From Mucilaginibacter sp. 14171R-50 (GTDB taxonomy: Bacteria > Bacteroidota > Bacteroidia > Sphingobacteriales > Sphingobacteriaceae), in contig NZ_CP048115.1 of assembly GCF_010093045.1 (NCBI RefSeq), positions 4,216,001-4,280,000 on the forward strand: a stretch of 64,000 nt of DNA, read 5' to 3'. A program made the position numbers and the translations under genes. This document shows, one piece after another, positions 40,394-48,433 of the stretch. The notes below the pieces were generated by a model. That model did no database searches. It saw nothing but the letters and a program-made list of their open reading frames with translations, and was not told the origin of the DNA. Every line of letters starts with the position of its first letter. Position 1 is the stretch's first letter.

Positions 40394-41128
40394 ATGAAAA
40401 TTTCAGTATACGAGACTTACGACGATATGTCGAGAGCAGCAGCCGAACTGGTTGCGCAGCAATTAGCAGAAAAACCTGCATCCGTAGTGTGTTTCCCTTC
40501 GGGCGATTCGCCTACCGGTACGTTAAAATATCTGGTTGAATGGGCTAACGAAGGCAAGATCGATCTGAGCCAATGTTTTTTCATAGGGCTCGACGAGTGG
40601 GTTGGTATGGACGAGACCGACCAGGGCAGCTGCAAATATTACCTTAAAACAAACTTTTTTGATAAGCTGAATACCAAACTAACCAATGTTACCTTGTTTG
40701 ATGCCAAGGCTGCCGATCTGGATGCCGAATGCGAACGCATCAACAACTTCATCAGCAGCAAAGGCGGGCTGGATATCATGATGGTGGGTATTGGAATGAA
40801 TGGTCACCTGGGCTTGAACGAGCCCGGCACACCCTTTGACCTGTATGCCCACCGCTCGGCACTTGATTCGGTAACCGTACAAGTTGGACAAAAGTATTTT
40901 GATAAAGAAACAGTGTTGACCGAAGGGATAACGCTGGGTTTAAGGCACCTTTCAGAAGCAGGCAAGGCGGTACTGATCGCATCTGGCGAGAAAAAGGCTG
41001 GCATTATTGCCGAAAGCCTGCAGGGAACAGTAAGCACCGAAGTACCGGCATCTATCCTGCAAAAACTGCCCAATGCCATAGTGTTGCTTGATAAAGATGC
41101 CGCATCGCAACTGGAACACGCGTCGTAG
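40394..41128 (+). CDS. Glucosamine-6-phosphate deaminase/isomerase-type enzyme
   Basis: The start is the ATG at 40394 (MKISVYETYDDMSRAA), not the in-frame one at 40349 inside the previous gene; it follows the preceding stop by one base. 244 residues, in the NagB / 6-phosphogluconolactonase family. Motifs are VVCFPSGDSPTGTLKYL, FIGLDEWVGMD (catalytic Asp region), VGIGMNGHLGLNEPG (the HxxxNEP signature; G-x-N-G-H here), and LGLRHLSEAGKAVLIASG. Substrate may be GlcN6P or another 6-phosphosugar. In operon with a PfkB sugar kinase. Confidence 0.88.
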   Translation: MKISVYETYDDMSRAAAELVAQQLAEKPASVVCFPSGDSPTGTLKYLVEWANEGKIDLSQCFFIGLDEWVGMDETDQGSCKYYLKTNFFDKLNTKLTNVTLFDAKAADLDAECERINNFISSKGGLDIMMVGIGMNGHLGLNEPGTPFDLYAHRSALDSVTVQVGQKYFDKETVLTEGITLGLRHLSEAGKAVLIASGEKKAGIIAESLQGTVSTEVPASILQKLPNAIVLLDKDAASQLEHAS

Positions 41129-41129
41129 T

Positions 41130-42227
41130 ATGAGTGAAAAGATAAGGCAAATACAAGAGGCGCTGCAAAACGCCCCTGAATTACTGGCCGGCAAAAAGGT
41201 AGCCGCAGGCTTTGATGGCTTTGTAGATTCGATCGTCAAGGTGGTTAATTATAAAACCGACAATGCAGGCACCGTATTTTTTCGCACCATTGGCGAGTTT
41301 GGTAGTTATATAAGCAGTAAAAGCGGTTCGGGCTTTAGCCTGGAAAGCGAGGAACTGGTGCAAAAACTGGGCGGCAATATGCCTATTATGGTCAATGCCA
41401 TGGCTGGTATGGGGACGAGTGTAAATTGTGTAGGCGCCTTCGGGGTACCACATGTGGCGCCCGCCTTCGCAGGTATGCATGCTAATTGCATGTTATATAG
41501 CTATACCAATCCTGGTTTTACTACAGCTATGGAGTTTACCGACGGCAAGATCATGCTGGCGCAAATGACCGACCTGAACCACGCCGATTGGCTTATCATT
41601 AAACAAACGGTTGGGCTGGCGAACCTTAAGGCGATATTCGGCACTGCTGATCTTGTTTGCCTGGTTAACTGGAGCGAGCTGGACCACAGCAACAGCATGT
41701 GGCACGGCCTGCTTACGGATATTTTACCGGGCATATTATCCGGTCAGAAACACTTCTTTTTTGATCTTTCAGATTGCTCCAAACGAAGCCACGAGGCTAT
41801 ATCATCGGCCATAAAACTCATCGAACAATTTGGCACATATGGTAAAGCCACACTAAGCCTAAACCGCAACGAAGCAAATATCCTTTATAAAACGCTGATA
41901 ACCGATACCCCTCCTGCCGACCTGCAGGCCGTTGGCAATAAGCTTTTTACGACGCTTGCTATCGATACGCTCATCATTCATAACGCCAAAATTTCTGTAG
42001 CCTGGGATGGCGACGGTACCTATGTAGCCGAGCCTGCTTTTATAGCCGATCCAAAAATATCTACCGGCGCGGGGGATAACTTTAACGCCGGGTATTGCAT
42101 GGGTAAGTTGCTTGGCTTAGCTACCGGTGAATGCCTGATACTGGCCAATGCTACCTCAAATATTTACATGAACACCGGCGAAAGCCCGGGGATAGCGGCT
42201 TTAGCAAGTTATTTTTCTGAGCAATAG
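41130..42227 (+). CDS. PfkB-family carbohydrate kinase
   Basis: The ATG at 41130 (MSEKIRQIQEAL) is preferred, since the longer ORF start at 41088 lies inside the previous gene; 365 residues. The ribokinase fold shows AAGFDGFVDSIVK at the start, GGNMPIMVNAMAGMG (PfkB motif 1 region) and STGAGDNFNAGYCMG (motif 2 with catalytic Asp in GAGD). VCLVNWSELD replaces the typical central block. It starts 2 bases after the NagB-like stop. The sugar phosphorylated is unknown; the family covers fructose, ribose, adenosine and 2-keto-3-deoxygluconate. Confidence 0.88.
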   Translation: MSEKIRQIQEALQNAPELLAGKKVAAGFDGFVDSIVKVVNYKTDNAGTVFFRTIGEFGSYISSKSGSGFSLESEELVQKLGGNMPIMVNAMAGMGTSVNCVGAFGVPHVAPAFAGMHANCMLYSYTNPGFTTAMEFTDGKIMLAQMTDLNHADWLIIKQTVGLANLKAIFGTADLVCLVNWSELDHSNSMWHGLLTDILPGILSGQKHFFFDLSDCSKRSHEAISSAIKLIEQFGTYGKATLSLNRNEANILYKTLITDTPPADLQAVGNKLFTTLAIDTLIIHNAKISVAWDGDGTYVAEPAFIADPKISTGAGDNFNAGYCMGKLLGLATGECLILANATSNIYMNTGESPGIAALASYFSEQ

Positions 42228-42251
42228 CCTACTCTGTCGTTGTTCCCCGCC

Positions 42252-42337
42252 GTTGTTGGTGTTGTCACCAACAACATCAAAACGGTTACCGGTAGATTTC
42301 CGGCTGCATGGCGGCTTGTTGGTGACAACACCAACAA
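42252..42337. repeat. Inverted pair of RAYT-type REP palindromes
   Basis: The copy at 42252-42275 (GTTGTTGGTG-TTGT-CACCAACAAC) is identical to the one at 20549-20572 with CCGCC before it (orientation A). The copy at 42316-42337 (TTGTTGGTG-ACAA-CACCAACAA) is orientation B and is followed by GGGC. The spacer ends GGCTGCATGGCGGC, like GGATGCATGGTGGT in the array after the RAYT gene. The RAYT gene lies 21 kb away. Confidence 0.85.
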
Positions 42338-42365
42338 GGGCAAAAAAGGGACGGCAAAAAAACAA

Positions 42366-42469
42366 ATTCCTCCTTGGGGAGGGGTGCGGCTGGCGGTGTA
42401 GTGGCAGGGAGGGGTTTAGTCCGCTTTATTAAACCCCTCCCTGCGCCCTCCCGTTGGGAGGGAATCGCA
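42366..42469. repeat. GC-rich triple-hairpin repeat, copy 3
   Basis: Same orientation as copy 1: ATTCCTCCTTGGGGAGGGG, GGCAGGGAGGGGTTTA, TTAAACCCCTCCCTGC, CCCTCCCGTTGGGAGGGA, ending GAATCGCA. The central stem arms are the most conserved part across the three copies. Confidence 0.85.
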
Positions 42470-42482
42470 AAACCCTTTCTTA

Positions 42483-42519
42483 TTTCGTGGTTGTTGACAT
42501 CACGCTAACAACCACGAAA
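42483..42519 (+). promoter_or_regulatory. 13-bp perfect inverted repeat before GMC gene
   Basis: TTTCGTGGTTGTT (42483-42495) and AACAACCACGAAA (42507-42519) with an 11-base spacer, 58 bp upstream of the GMC start. It could be an operator or the terminator of the upstream sugar-kinase operon; the following AAAGCTTTTCTTTC is weak as a T tract. Confidence 0.4.
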
Positions 42520-42577
42520 AAGCTTTTCTTTCACCAATAATTTTCGCATCTTTAAGCTACCAATTATTATAAACTTC

Positions 42578-44305
42578 ATGTCGGTAAATTCTGAAAATTC
42601 TAATCCGGGCAATACTGCCGCGAACGCTTTCGATGCTATTGTTATTGGTTCGGGTATCAGCGGCGGCTGGGCTGCCAAAGAGCTTTGCGAGCAGGGGATG
42701 AAAACCCTTGTTTTAGAGCGTGGCCGCGATGTAAAACACCTTAAAGATTACCCAACCGCCACCACCCCGCCCTGGGGTTTTCCGTACAGGGGGCGCGTCA
42801 GCCTTAAACAATACAAAGAGAACCCGCTCATCACCAAGGCAGCGGGCTACGGCGACGACTGCGATCACTTTTTTGTGAAGGACGCCGACCACCCATACGT
42901 GCAGGAAAAACCTTTCGACTGGATACGCGGCTACCAGGTTGGCGGCAAATCGCTTACCTGGGGGCGTGCAACGCAGCGCTGGAGCGAATTTGAATTTACT
43001 GCACCCGAGCGTTTTGGTTATGGCATTGGCTGGCCCATTGGCTATAAAGATGTTGCGCCTTGGTACTCGCACGTCGAAAAATTTATCGGCATCTGCGGTA
43101 ACAAGGACGGCCTGGAGGCTATGCCCGACGGCGAATTTCAAACCCCGTTTGAAATGAATGTACCGCTGCAGCACATCAAACAAACCCTGAAAGATAACTA
43201 CACCGACCGCCACCTGGTACATGCCCGCTGGGCGCATTTAACAGACCCTAAACAGGTACACCTTGACCAGGGCCGCGGCAAATGCCAGGCGCGTAACATG
43301 TGCATGCGCGGCTGTCCGTTCGGTGGGTACTTCAGTTCAAACTCATCTACCCTGCCCTGGGCCGAAAAAACCGGCAACCTCACTATCCGTCCGCATTCGG
43401 TAGTGCATTCGGTTATTTATGACGAAAAACTTGGGAAGGCTACAGGCGTGCGCATCATCGATGCCAATACCAAGGAAACCATCGATTTTCACGCAAAAGT
43501 TATCTTCCTGAATGCATCGGCCTTAAATACTAATTTGATATTGCTCAACTCAAAGTCTAAGCGTTTCCCTAATGGATTGGGTAACGATAGCGGCGTGCTG
43601 GGCAAATACATCGCGTTCCACAACTACCGGGCATCAGTTTCGGGCACTTTAGATGGGTACCTGGATAAATATTACTATGGCCGTAACCCCACCGACCTAA
43701 TACTGGTTAATTTCCGCAATTTGCATAAACGCGATACCAACTTTTATGGCGGTTACACTACATTCATGAACGCCTACCGCGATCAGCACCCTAACGATAC
43801 CGATGCAGGACAGGTAGGAGCCCAATATAAAGACGCCCTGTGCGAACCAGGCGGCTGGCACGTATTTGCTTACCTGCAAGGGGAAACCGTACCGGTTGAG
43901 AGCAACCACGTACGCCTTAGCGAAACAGAAAAAGATCAATGGGGTATTCCGTTGCTGGTTACTTCGGTAGAGTATCACCCTAATGATGAGTTGATGATTG
44001 AAGACTTTTTAACGCAAACCGCCGAAATGCTGGAAAAAGCGGGCGTTAAAAACATCCGCAAATATAACAACAAACAAGCACCGGGACTTGACATACACGA
44101 AATGGGGGGCGTACGCATGGGTAAGGATCCAAAAACATCGATGTTAAACGCTAACAATCAATTGCATGCCTGTAAAAATGTATTTGTTACCGATGGCGCC
44201 TGCATGACCAGCACCGGCAACCAAAGCCCGTCGATATTGTACATGGCGCTAACTGCCCGGGCTGCAACTTTTGCCGCGAACGAAATAAAACAAGGAAATT
44301 TATAA
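42578..44305 (+). CDS. GMC-family FAD oxidoreductase
   Basis: 575 residues, no signal peptide at the visible N-terminus (a Tat-type partner is usual). FAD-binding IVIGSGISGGWAAKEL and LERG begin the fold; YQVGGKSLTWGRATQRW is the second FAD block. The catalytic His/Asn pair lies in DIHEMGGVRMG and TSTGNQSPSI at the C-terminus. A Cys cluster CQARNMCMRGCPFG resembles iron-sulfur ligation in membrane sugar dehydrogenases. These enzymes oxidise sugar hydroxyls (often at C3) with a subunit-3 partner and cytochrome c. The DUF1080 lipoprotein is 17 bp downstream. A subunit-3 gene exists at 62989 but not next door. Confidence 0.92.
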   Translation: MSVNSENSNPGNTAANAFDAIVIGSGISGGWAAKELCEQGMKTLVLERGRDVKHLKDYPTATTPPWGFPYRGRVSLKQYKENPLITKAAGYGDDCDHFFVKDADHPYVQEKPFDWIRGYQVGGKSLTWGRATQRWSEFEFTAPERFGYGIGWPIGYKDVAPWYSHVEKFIGICGNKDGLEAMPDGEFQTPFEMNVPLQHIKQTLKDNYTDRHLVHARWAHLTDPKQVHLDQGRGKCQARNMCMRGCPFGGYFSSNSSTLPWAEKTGNLTIRPHSVVHSVIYDEKLGKATGVRIIDANTKETIDFHAKVIFLNASALNTNLILLNSKSKRFPNGLGNDSGVLGKYIAFHNYRASVSGTLDGYLDKYYYGRNPTDLILVNFRNLHKRDTNFYGGYTTFMNAYRDQHPNDTDAGQVGAQYKDALCEPGGWHVFAYLQGETVPVESNHVRLSETEKDQWGIPLLVTSVEYHPNDELMIEDFLTQTAEMLEKAGVKNIRKYNNKQAPGLDIHEMGGVRMGKDPKTSMLNANNQLHACKNVFVTDGACMTSTGNQSPSILYMALTARAATFAANEIKQGNL

Positions 44306-44322
44306 TCGATATCAACTTAAAT

Positions 44323-45072
44323 ATGAAAAAAATAAACTTTTTGCTGCTTGCCGGCGCTGTAACCATAGCCGCCTGTAATTCATCGGTTAAAAAGGCCGAT
44401 AACGCTGCTGATACCACCACCGTCCGCAACGACAGCACTACAACCGATTACACCGCACTACTGCAGGATTCGACCATGAGCAACTGGCATGCTTACGGCA
44501 AGGCTACCGTGGGTAAGGCATGGAAACTAAAGGACGGCGTATTGCACCTTGATGCGTCTAAAAAAGCCGACTGGCAAAGCGCCGATGGCGGCGATATTGT
44601 AACGAATGAGGAGTACGAAAACTTTGACCTGAAGGTTGAGTGGAAAATATCGCGCGCGGGAAATAGCGGCATTATGTTTTATGTGCATGAAGATACCGCC
44701 AAATACCAGTACCCGTGGCAAACCGGCCCCGAAACCCAGATTGCCGATAACAAGGAAAACGAAGACGGCAAGCTGATCAAGCATCGTGCGGGAGACCTGT
44801 ACGACCTGATATCAATATCAAAAGATGTAGTTAAACCAGCCGGCGAGTGGAATAAAACCGAAGTGATCGCTAACAACGGTAAACTGGATATCCTGGTGAA
44901 CGATGAAAAAGTACTATCGACCACCCTATGGGATGATAACTGGAAAAAACTGGTGGCCGGCAGCAAATTTAAAGAATGGCCCGGCTTTGGTACTTACAAA
45001 AAAGGCCGTATAGCTTTACAGGACCATGGCGCCGATGTGTGGTTCAGGAATGTTGAGATAAAGAAGCTGTAG
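44323..45072 (+). CDS. DUF1080 (3-keto-glycoside hydrolase-like) lipoprotein
   Basis: 249 residues. Lipoprotein signal LLLAGAVTIAAC (Cys at about 18) then a Ser/Thr/Asp-rich linker. The DUF1080 domain (about 45-248) is a concanavalin-like beta-sandwich, recognised by WHAYGKATVGKAWKLKDGVL, NFDLKVEWKISRAGNSGIMFYV, GPETQIADNK, AGEWNKTEVIANNGK and DHGADVWFRNVEIK. Members have been shown to act on 3-keto-disaccharides. Placed in the outer envelope with GMC oxidase, it would cleave the keto-glycoside made by that enzyme (inference). Confidence 0.9.
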   Translation: MKKINFLLLAGAVTIAACNSSVKKADNAADTTTVRNDSTTTDYTALLQDSTMSNWHAYGKATVGKAWKLKDGVLHLDASKKADWQSADGGDIVTNEEYENFDLKVEWKISRAGNSGIMFYVHEDTAKYQYPWQTGPETQIADNKENEDGKLIKHRAGDLYDLISISKDVVKPAGEWNKTEVIANNGKLDILVNDEKVLSTTLWDDNWKKLVAGSKFKEWPGFGTYKKGRIALQDHGADVWFRNVEIKKL

Positions 45073-45104
45073 ATATTTTTTGCCGCCGACCGTAACGTTA
45101 TACC

Positions 45105-45222
45105 GCAGTCGCCCGGCTCCCAGCCGAGTGACGAATATTTGGCGGCATCTTGCCGCCGATCATAGCTTTATGCGGCCGGAGGCCTTATAATAAGGGTCAC
45201 TCGGCTGGAGCCGATCGACTGC
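45105..45222. repeat. Long inverted-repeat element
   Basis: Left arm 45105-45132 (GCAGTCGCCCGGCTCC then CAGCCGAGTGAC) pairs with right arm 45196-45222 (GTCACTCGGCTGGAGCC then GATCGACTGC), 23 or more of 28 matches. Inside are GGCGGCATCTTGCCGCC and GGCCGGAGGCC hairpins. The 118-bp unit resembles a MITE-like element. Confidence 0.65.
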
Positions 45223-45296
45223 ATAGGATAGTAAACTTTACATTTTCCGGACTTTTTGGCCACGCAGCGCTTTATGTTATTACTTAACTTTACAGT

Positions 45297-45689
45297 ATGC
45301 AAGCCCAAACAGAAATATTGACCATTGATGATATTAAGCTGCTTGTTGATACCTTTTATCAACGCGTACAGGCAGATGATTTGATAGGGCCAATATTTAA
45401 CGAGCGTATTGAAGGCAGATGGCCGGAACATCTTGAAAAAATGTACCGCTTTTGGCAAACTGTATTATTGAGCGAGCACACTTATTTTGGGAGCCCTTTT
45501 CCGCCTCATGCAAAATTACCGGTAGATCATCAGCACTTTGCTCATTGGCTGGCACTGTTCTCAAACACTGTTGACGAACTGTTCACCGGTGAAAAGGCTG
45601 ACGAAGCCAAGTGGAGGGCCGGTAAAATGGCCGAAATGTTTGAGTTTAAGATAGCGTACGCCAAGAAAAACCCGTTGAATATCGTTTAG
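45297..45689 (+). CDS. Group III truncated haemoglobin
   Basis: 130 residues, the size of trHb III proteins. TFYQRVQADDLIGPIFNERI gives the N-terminal helix with the B10 Tyr, YRFWQTVLL and YFGSPFPPHAKLP the E helix, and HQHFAHWLALF the F helix with the proximal His. Group III globins bind O2, CO or NO and may detoxify or relay. The gene sits alone between intergenic inverted repeats. Confidence 0.92.
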   Translation: MQAQTEILTIDDIKLLVDTFYQRVQADDLIGPIFNERIEGRWPEHLEKMYRFWQTVLLSEHTYFGSPFPPHAKLPVDHQHFAHWLALFSNTVDELFTGEKADEAKWRAGKMAEMFEFKIAYAKKNPLNIV

Positions 45690-45720
45690 CCGGAGGGCCA
45701 TCCGATCTCACATGGAGCAA

Positions 45721-45747
45721 GTGTTCACGTTCGGCGCACGTGAACAC
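45721..45747 (+). repeat. Perfect 10-bp hairpin after haemoglobin gene
   Basis: GTGTTCACGT (45721-45730), loop TCGGCGC, ACGTGAACAC (45738-45747), 31 bp after the globin stop. No T tract follows, so a classic terminator is unlikely; a similar ACACGTGAAC lies at about 45755-45764. Confidence 0.5.
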
Positions 45748-45868
45748 CGTGAATACACGTGAACGCTTGATAATCAGGTATTTGATTATTTAGGTGACAA
45801 AACTGTGTCGCCACGGCCAAAACTCACCTTACGATATCACGAGGCTATATTATCCTCATAAACCAAAA

Positions 45869-46258
45869 CTACATCGTCTCTATTTCATTAGGATGCCTTG
45901 GGTGCCAAATAGCGTAATAATAAACCAGGCAAAGCACACCCATTAAAAAAGGTATCAAAGCCAGATGCTTATAGGTTAGCCAGTCGTAAACCTGCAGGGC
46001 ATCAAACTTCATAAACTCGCTGATCATCCAGTAGGAATTGGCGCTTATCCAAAAAGTGATGGCCAGGTTGTGGCAAAGTTCAGACATCATTTCTTTGGTT
46101 CGATAGGCAATGACGATTGATATGATCAACGTTGGGAATATCATGATAATGCCCAGCGGTTTCCAGATAAGGCACCAGCCAATATCTTTAAAAAGCCAGA
46201 AAACGATGTGCAGGTTCTCCATCCTGCGGTATTTTAGTGGGATGCTGTATTGTGACAT
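45869..46258 (-). CDS. Small membrane protein, unknown family
   Basis: 129 residues, not recognised by name. Four hydrophobic segments (IGWCLIWKPLGIIMIFPTLIISIV, ELCHNLAITFWISANSYWMIS, YKHLALIPFLMGVLCLVYYYA) with a short basic N-terminus (SIPLKYRRMEN). The codon use and single good ATG support a real gene. It lies 37 bp after the stop region of the epimerase gene on the same strand. Function unknown. Confidence 0.65.
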   Translation of the reverse strand: MSQYSIPLKYRRMENLHIVFWLFKDIGWCLIWKPLGIIMIFPTLIISIVIAYRTKEMMSELCHNLAITFWISANSYWMISEFMKFDALQVYDWLTYKHLALIPFLMGVLCLVYYYAIWHPRHPNEIETM

Positions 46259-46295
46259 GGTATCGCTAAAATATAAAATATGTAGTATTTTACGG

Positions 46296-47102
46296 TTAAG
46301 CCAGCCAGTCGAACCAGTTTTTTATCCGGAAATCATACCCTAATACTTTGCTGGTAGTTACACCGGATATTATCTTCCATTCTTTAAGTTCGGCGAGAAA
46401 CTCCGGTTGCTCTAAGCCATACCGGGCGGCCGCCTGGGTGTAAAACGCAAATTTTGGCGGATGGTGCGGTGTACAGGCATTTAGCGTGTACCCAAAAGCA
46501 TCTTTATTAATTACCGCAAGGGTAAGCCCCACGCAATCGTCCTGGTGTATCATATTTACAGGTGCCAGTCCGTTGGGAATGTCCTTTTTCCCCGCAAAGA
46601 ACCTGCCCGGGTCGCGGCCGGGGCCAACCAGGCCGCCAAAGCGTATAATGGTGGTTTTTAAGCCGGTTTGGTTCCTGAACAGTTCCTCGGCATCATAAAG
46701 TATTTTACCTGACGGCGTGTTGGGCATTGGGTCAGCAAATTCGTCAAGTTCTGTATTTTGTTCCGAATACACCCCAGTAGAACTGATAAGGATAACCTTT
46801 TTAACAGCATAGTGATGGATGGCATCAATAACACGCTTTAGTTTAGGTACGTACTCCCCCCCTTCACCCGAACGGCTTTTTGGTGGGATAGCGATGATCA
46901 AAACATCGCAGTTAAAAAACTCAGGGCTGAAGCCAGTATTATCTGCCGACAAGTCGATAATGAATGGCATAATGCCTTCGGCTTTTAGCATTGCCAGCTT
47001 CCCCGGCGATGTGGTAGAGCCGTTAACCGCTACACCTTTAGCTATAAGCGACTTTGCCAGCGCCATACCATACCATCCGCAACCTAAAATGCTAATTGTC
47101 AT
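46296..47102 (-). CDS. NAD(P)-dependent SDR/epimerase-type protein
   Basis: The ATG at 47102 (MTISILGCGWYGMALA) gives a Rossmann fold at once; the longer ORF adds 14 residues upstream that are unlikely. 268 residues. GCGWYGMALA is a variant of GxxGxxA, ILISSTGVYSEQ resembles the catalytic SS-TGVY region of YeeZ-type SDRs, and IIRFGGLVGPGRDPGRF follows. Substrate is unknown. It is divergent to yceH with 57 bp between. Confidence 0.88.
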   Translation of the reverse strand: MTISILGCGWYGMALAKSLIAKGVAVNGSTTSPGKLAMLKAEGIMPFIIDLSADNTGFSPEFFNCDVLIIAIPPKSRSGEGGEYVPKLKRVIDAIHHYAVKKVILISSTGVYSEQNTELDEFADPMPNTPSGKILYDAEELFRNQTGLKTTIIRFGGLVGPGRDPGRFFAGKKDIPNGLAPVNMIHQDDCVGLTLAVINKDAFGYTLNACTPHHPPKFAFYTQAAARYGLEQPEFLAELKEWKIISGVTTSKVLGYDFRIKNWFDWLA

Positions 47103-47159
47103 ACTACGGCGAAGATAAACACTATACCCACAGTTTAAAACCACTTGTTATATTTGTGC

Positions 47160-47807
47160 ATGGATACGCCGCAAACTTTGCCTGTTTTAAAAGATATTGA
47201 ATTGAGGGTGCTTGGGTCGCTGATGGAAAAAAGCAAAACCACGCCCGACTACTACCCTATGACGCTTAATGGCCTCACCGCCGCCTGCAACCAAAAAACC
47301 GCCCGCAGACCTGTGGTTGATTATGACGAGAACACCGTAATGCTGGCGCTGGATACTTTAAAACGCAAAGGGTTGATATCAACCGCTACCGGCGGCAGCA
47401 GCAGGGCTACCAAGTACAAGCATAACTTCGGCATCGTTTTCCCGGTAGTGCCATCAGAAGTGGCGGTAATATGCCTGCTAATACTGCGCGGACCCCAAAC
47501 CCCGGGCGAGATCAATACCAACTCGGGCAGGCTGTACGAGTTTGAGGACCTTGACGAAGTAACCGCTATGTTAGATAAACTTGCCGGCGGCGATATGCCC
47601 TATGTATTGCAGTTACCGAAGCGCCCGGGTCAAAAAGAAGCGCGCTATCGTCACCTGCTGGGCGGTACTGTTATTGAGGATGATACGCAGGACGAGCCAT
47701 CGCGCCGGGCATCAACATCAGAACTGGAAGAACGCTTAAGCAAAGTTGAAATCGAACTGGCCGAACTGAAAGAAGCGTTTGATAAGTTGATGAAAGAGCT
47801 TAGCTAA
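47160..47807 (+). CDS. YceH family (DUF480) protein
   Basis: The ATG at 47160 is chosen (MDTPQTLPVLKDIELRVLG) over a TTG at 47145 for agreement with family starts. 215 residues. The DUF480 family has two winged helices: VLGSLMEKSKTTPDYYPMTL and ACNQKTARRPVVDYDENTV, then ILRGPQTPGEINTNSGRLYEFE, and a C-terminal coiled coil (ELEERLSKVEIELAELKEAF). It is conserved in Gram-negatives without clear function. Its 3' end overlaps the convergent TMEM175-like gene by 8 bp. Confidence 0.9.
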   Translation: MDTPQTLPVLKDIELRVLGSLMEKSKTTPDYYPMTLNGLTAACNQKTARRPVVDYDENTVMLALDTLKRKGLISTATGGSSRATKYKHNFGIVFPVVPSEVAVICLLILRGPQTPGEINTNSGRLYEFEDLDEVTAMLDKLAGGDMPYVLQLPKRPGQKEARYRHLLGGTVIEDDTQDEPSRRASTSELEERLSKVEIELAELKEAFDKLMKELS

Positions 47808-48399
47808 CTTGTTGATCGCCGCTACTGTCGGCTAATCTACGCTCGATGCGCGAATCCGGAATAAGCCAGATGAGGGCTACGATAAAGTACATGCCAAACG
47901 CTATCCACGAGTGGATGAATGAAACCACTATGGCGGCTGCATATATTCCGGTGGAAATTTTCCCCTTTGTATCGCTGCCTACAGCCCTGGCCAATACAGA
48001 GTTTTCTCCGTGAAGTTTTATCAGCAATTTCATCAATATCAAATATGCTATCGAATTCATTACCAGCACTACCCCGTAACAAATAACCGGCACCTGAGCA
48101 AAATGGTTTTCGCCCATCCATGCGGTTACAAACGGTATTAACGACAGCCAGAACAGCAGAAACATATTAGCCCATAACACCGCGCCATTAACAGATTTAG
48201 CCGCGTGCAGCATATGATGGTGGTTATTCCAGTAAATGCCAACATATACAAAACTTAGCACATAGCTCAAAAACACGGGGCCAAGATGCTGTAATGCTTC
48301 CCAACTGGCATCATGCGGCACTTTAAGCTCCAATACCATTATGGTGATTATAATCGCTAAAACCCCGTCGCTAAACGCTTCTAAACGCCCTTTACCCAT
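47800..48399 (-). CDS. TMEM175-like (DUF1211) potassium channel family protein
   Basis: 199 residues with five to six membrane helices. The signature RLEAFSDGVLAIIITIMVLEL is the hallmark of the TMEM175 / DUF1211 family, whose members form K+ channels with the FSD motif in the pore helix. Further helices: FLSYVLSFVYVGIYWNNHH, NMFLLFWLSLIPF. It overlaps the yceH 3' end by 8 bp. Role is probably K+ leak or membrane potential. Confidence 0.9.
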   Translation of the reverse strand: MGKGRLEAFSDGVLAIIITIMVLELKVPHDASWEALQHLGPVFLSYVLSFVYVGIYWNNHHHMLHAAKSVNGAVLWANMFLLFWLSLIPFVTAWMGENHFAQVPVICYGVVLVMNSIAYLILMKLLIKLHGENSVLARAVGSDTKGKISTGIYAAAIVVSFIHSWIAFGMYFIVALIWLIPDSRIERRLADSSGDQQVS

Positions 48400-48433
48400 A
48401 TTACTATTTAAGTTTAGTTATAACTGAAGATAA

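Larger units (their letters stand above)
42228..42577. other. Repeat-rich intergenic region
   Basis: 350 bp with no gene. It contains a REP pair (42252-42337), the third triple-hairpin copy (42366-42469) and a 13-bp inverted repeat (42483-42519), each listed separately. The last 58 bp lead into the GMC oxidoreductase gene. Confidence 0.7.

Noticed and set aside
42483..42519. Certain call as terminator
   Set aside because: The T tract after the stem is interrupted and the distance to the sugar-kinase stop is over 250 bp, so it is left as a candidate regulatory site.
45721..45747. Terminator of the truncated haemoglobin gene
   Set aside because: The stem is perfect but has no T run on either strand; listed as a hairpin only.
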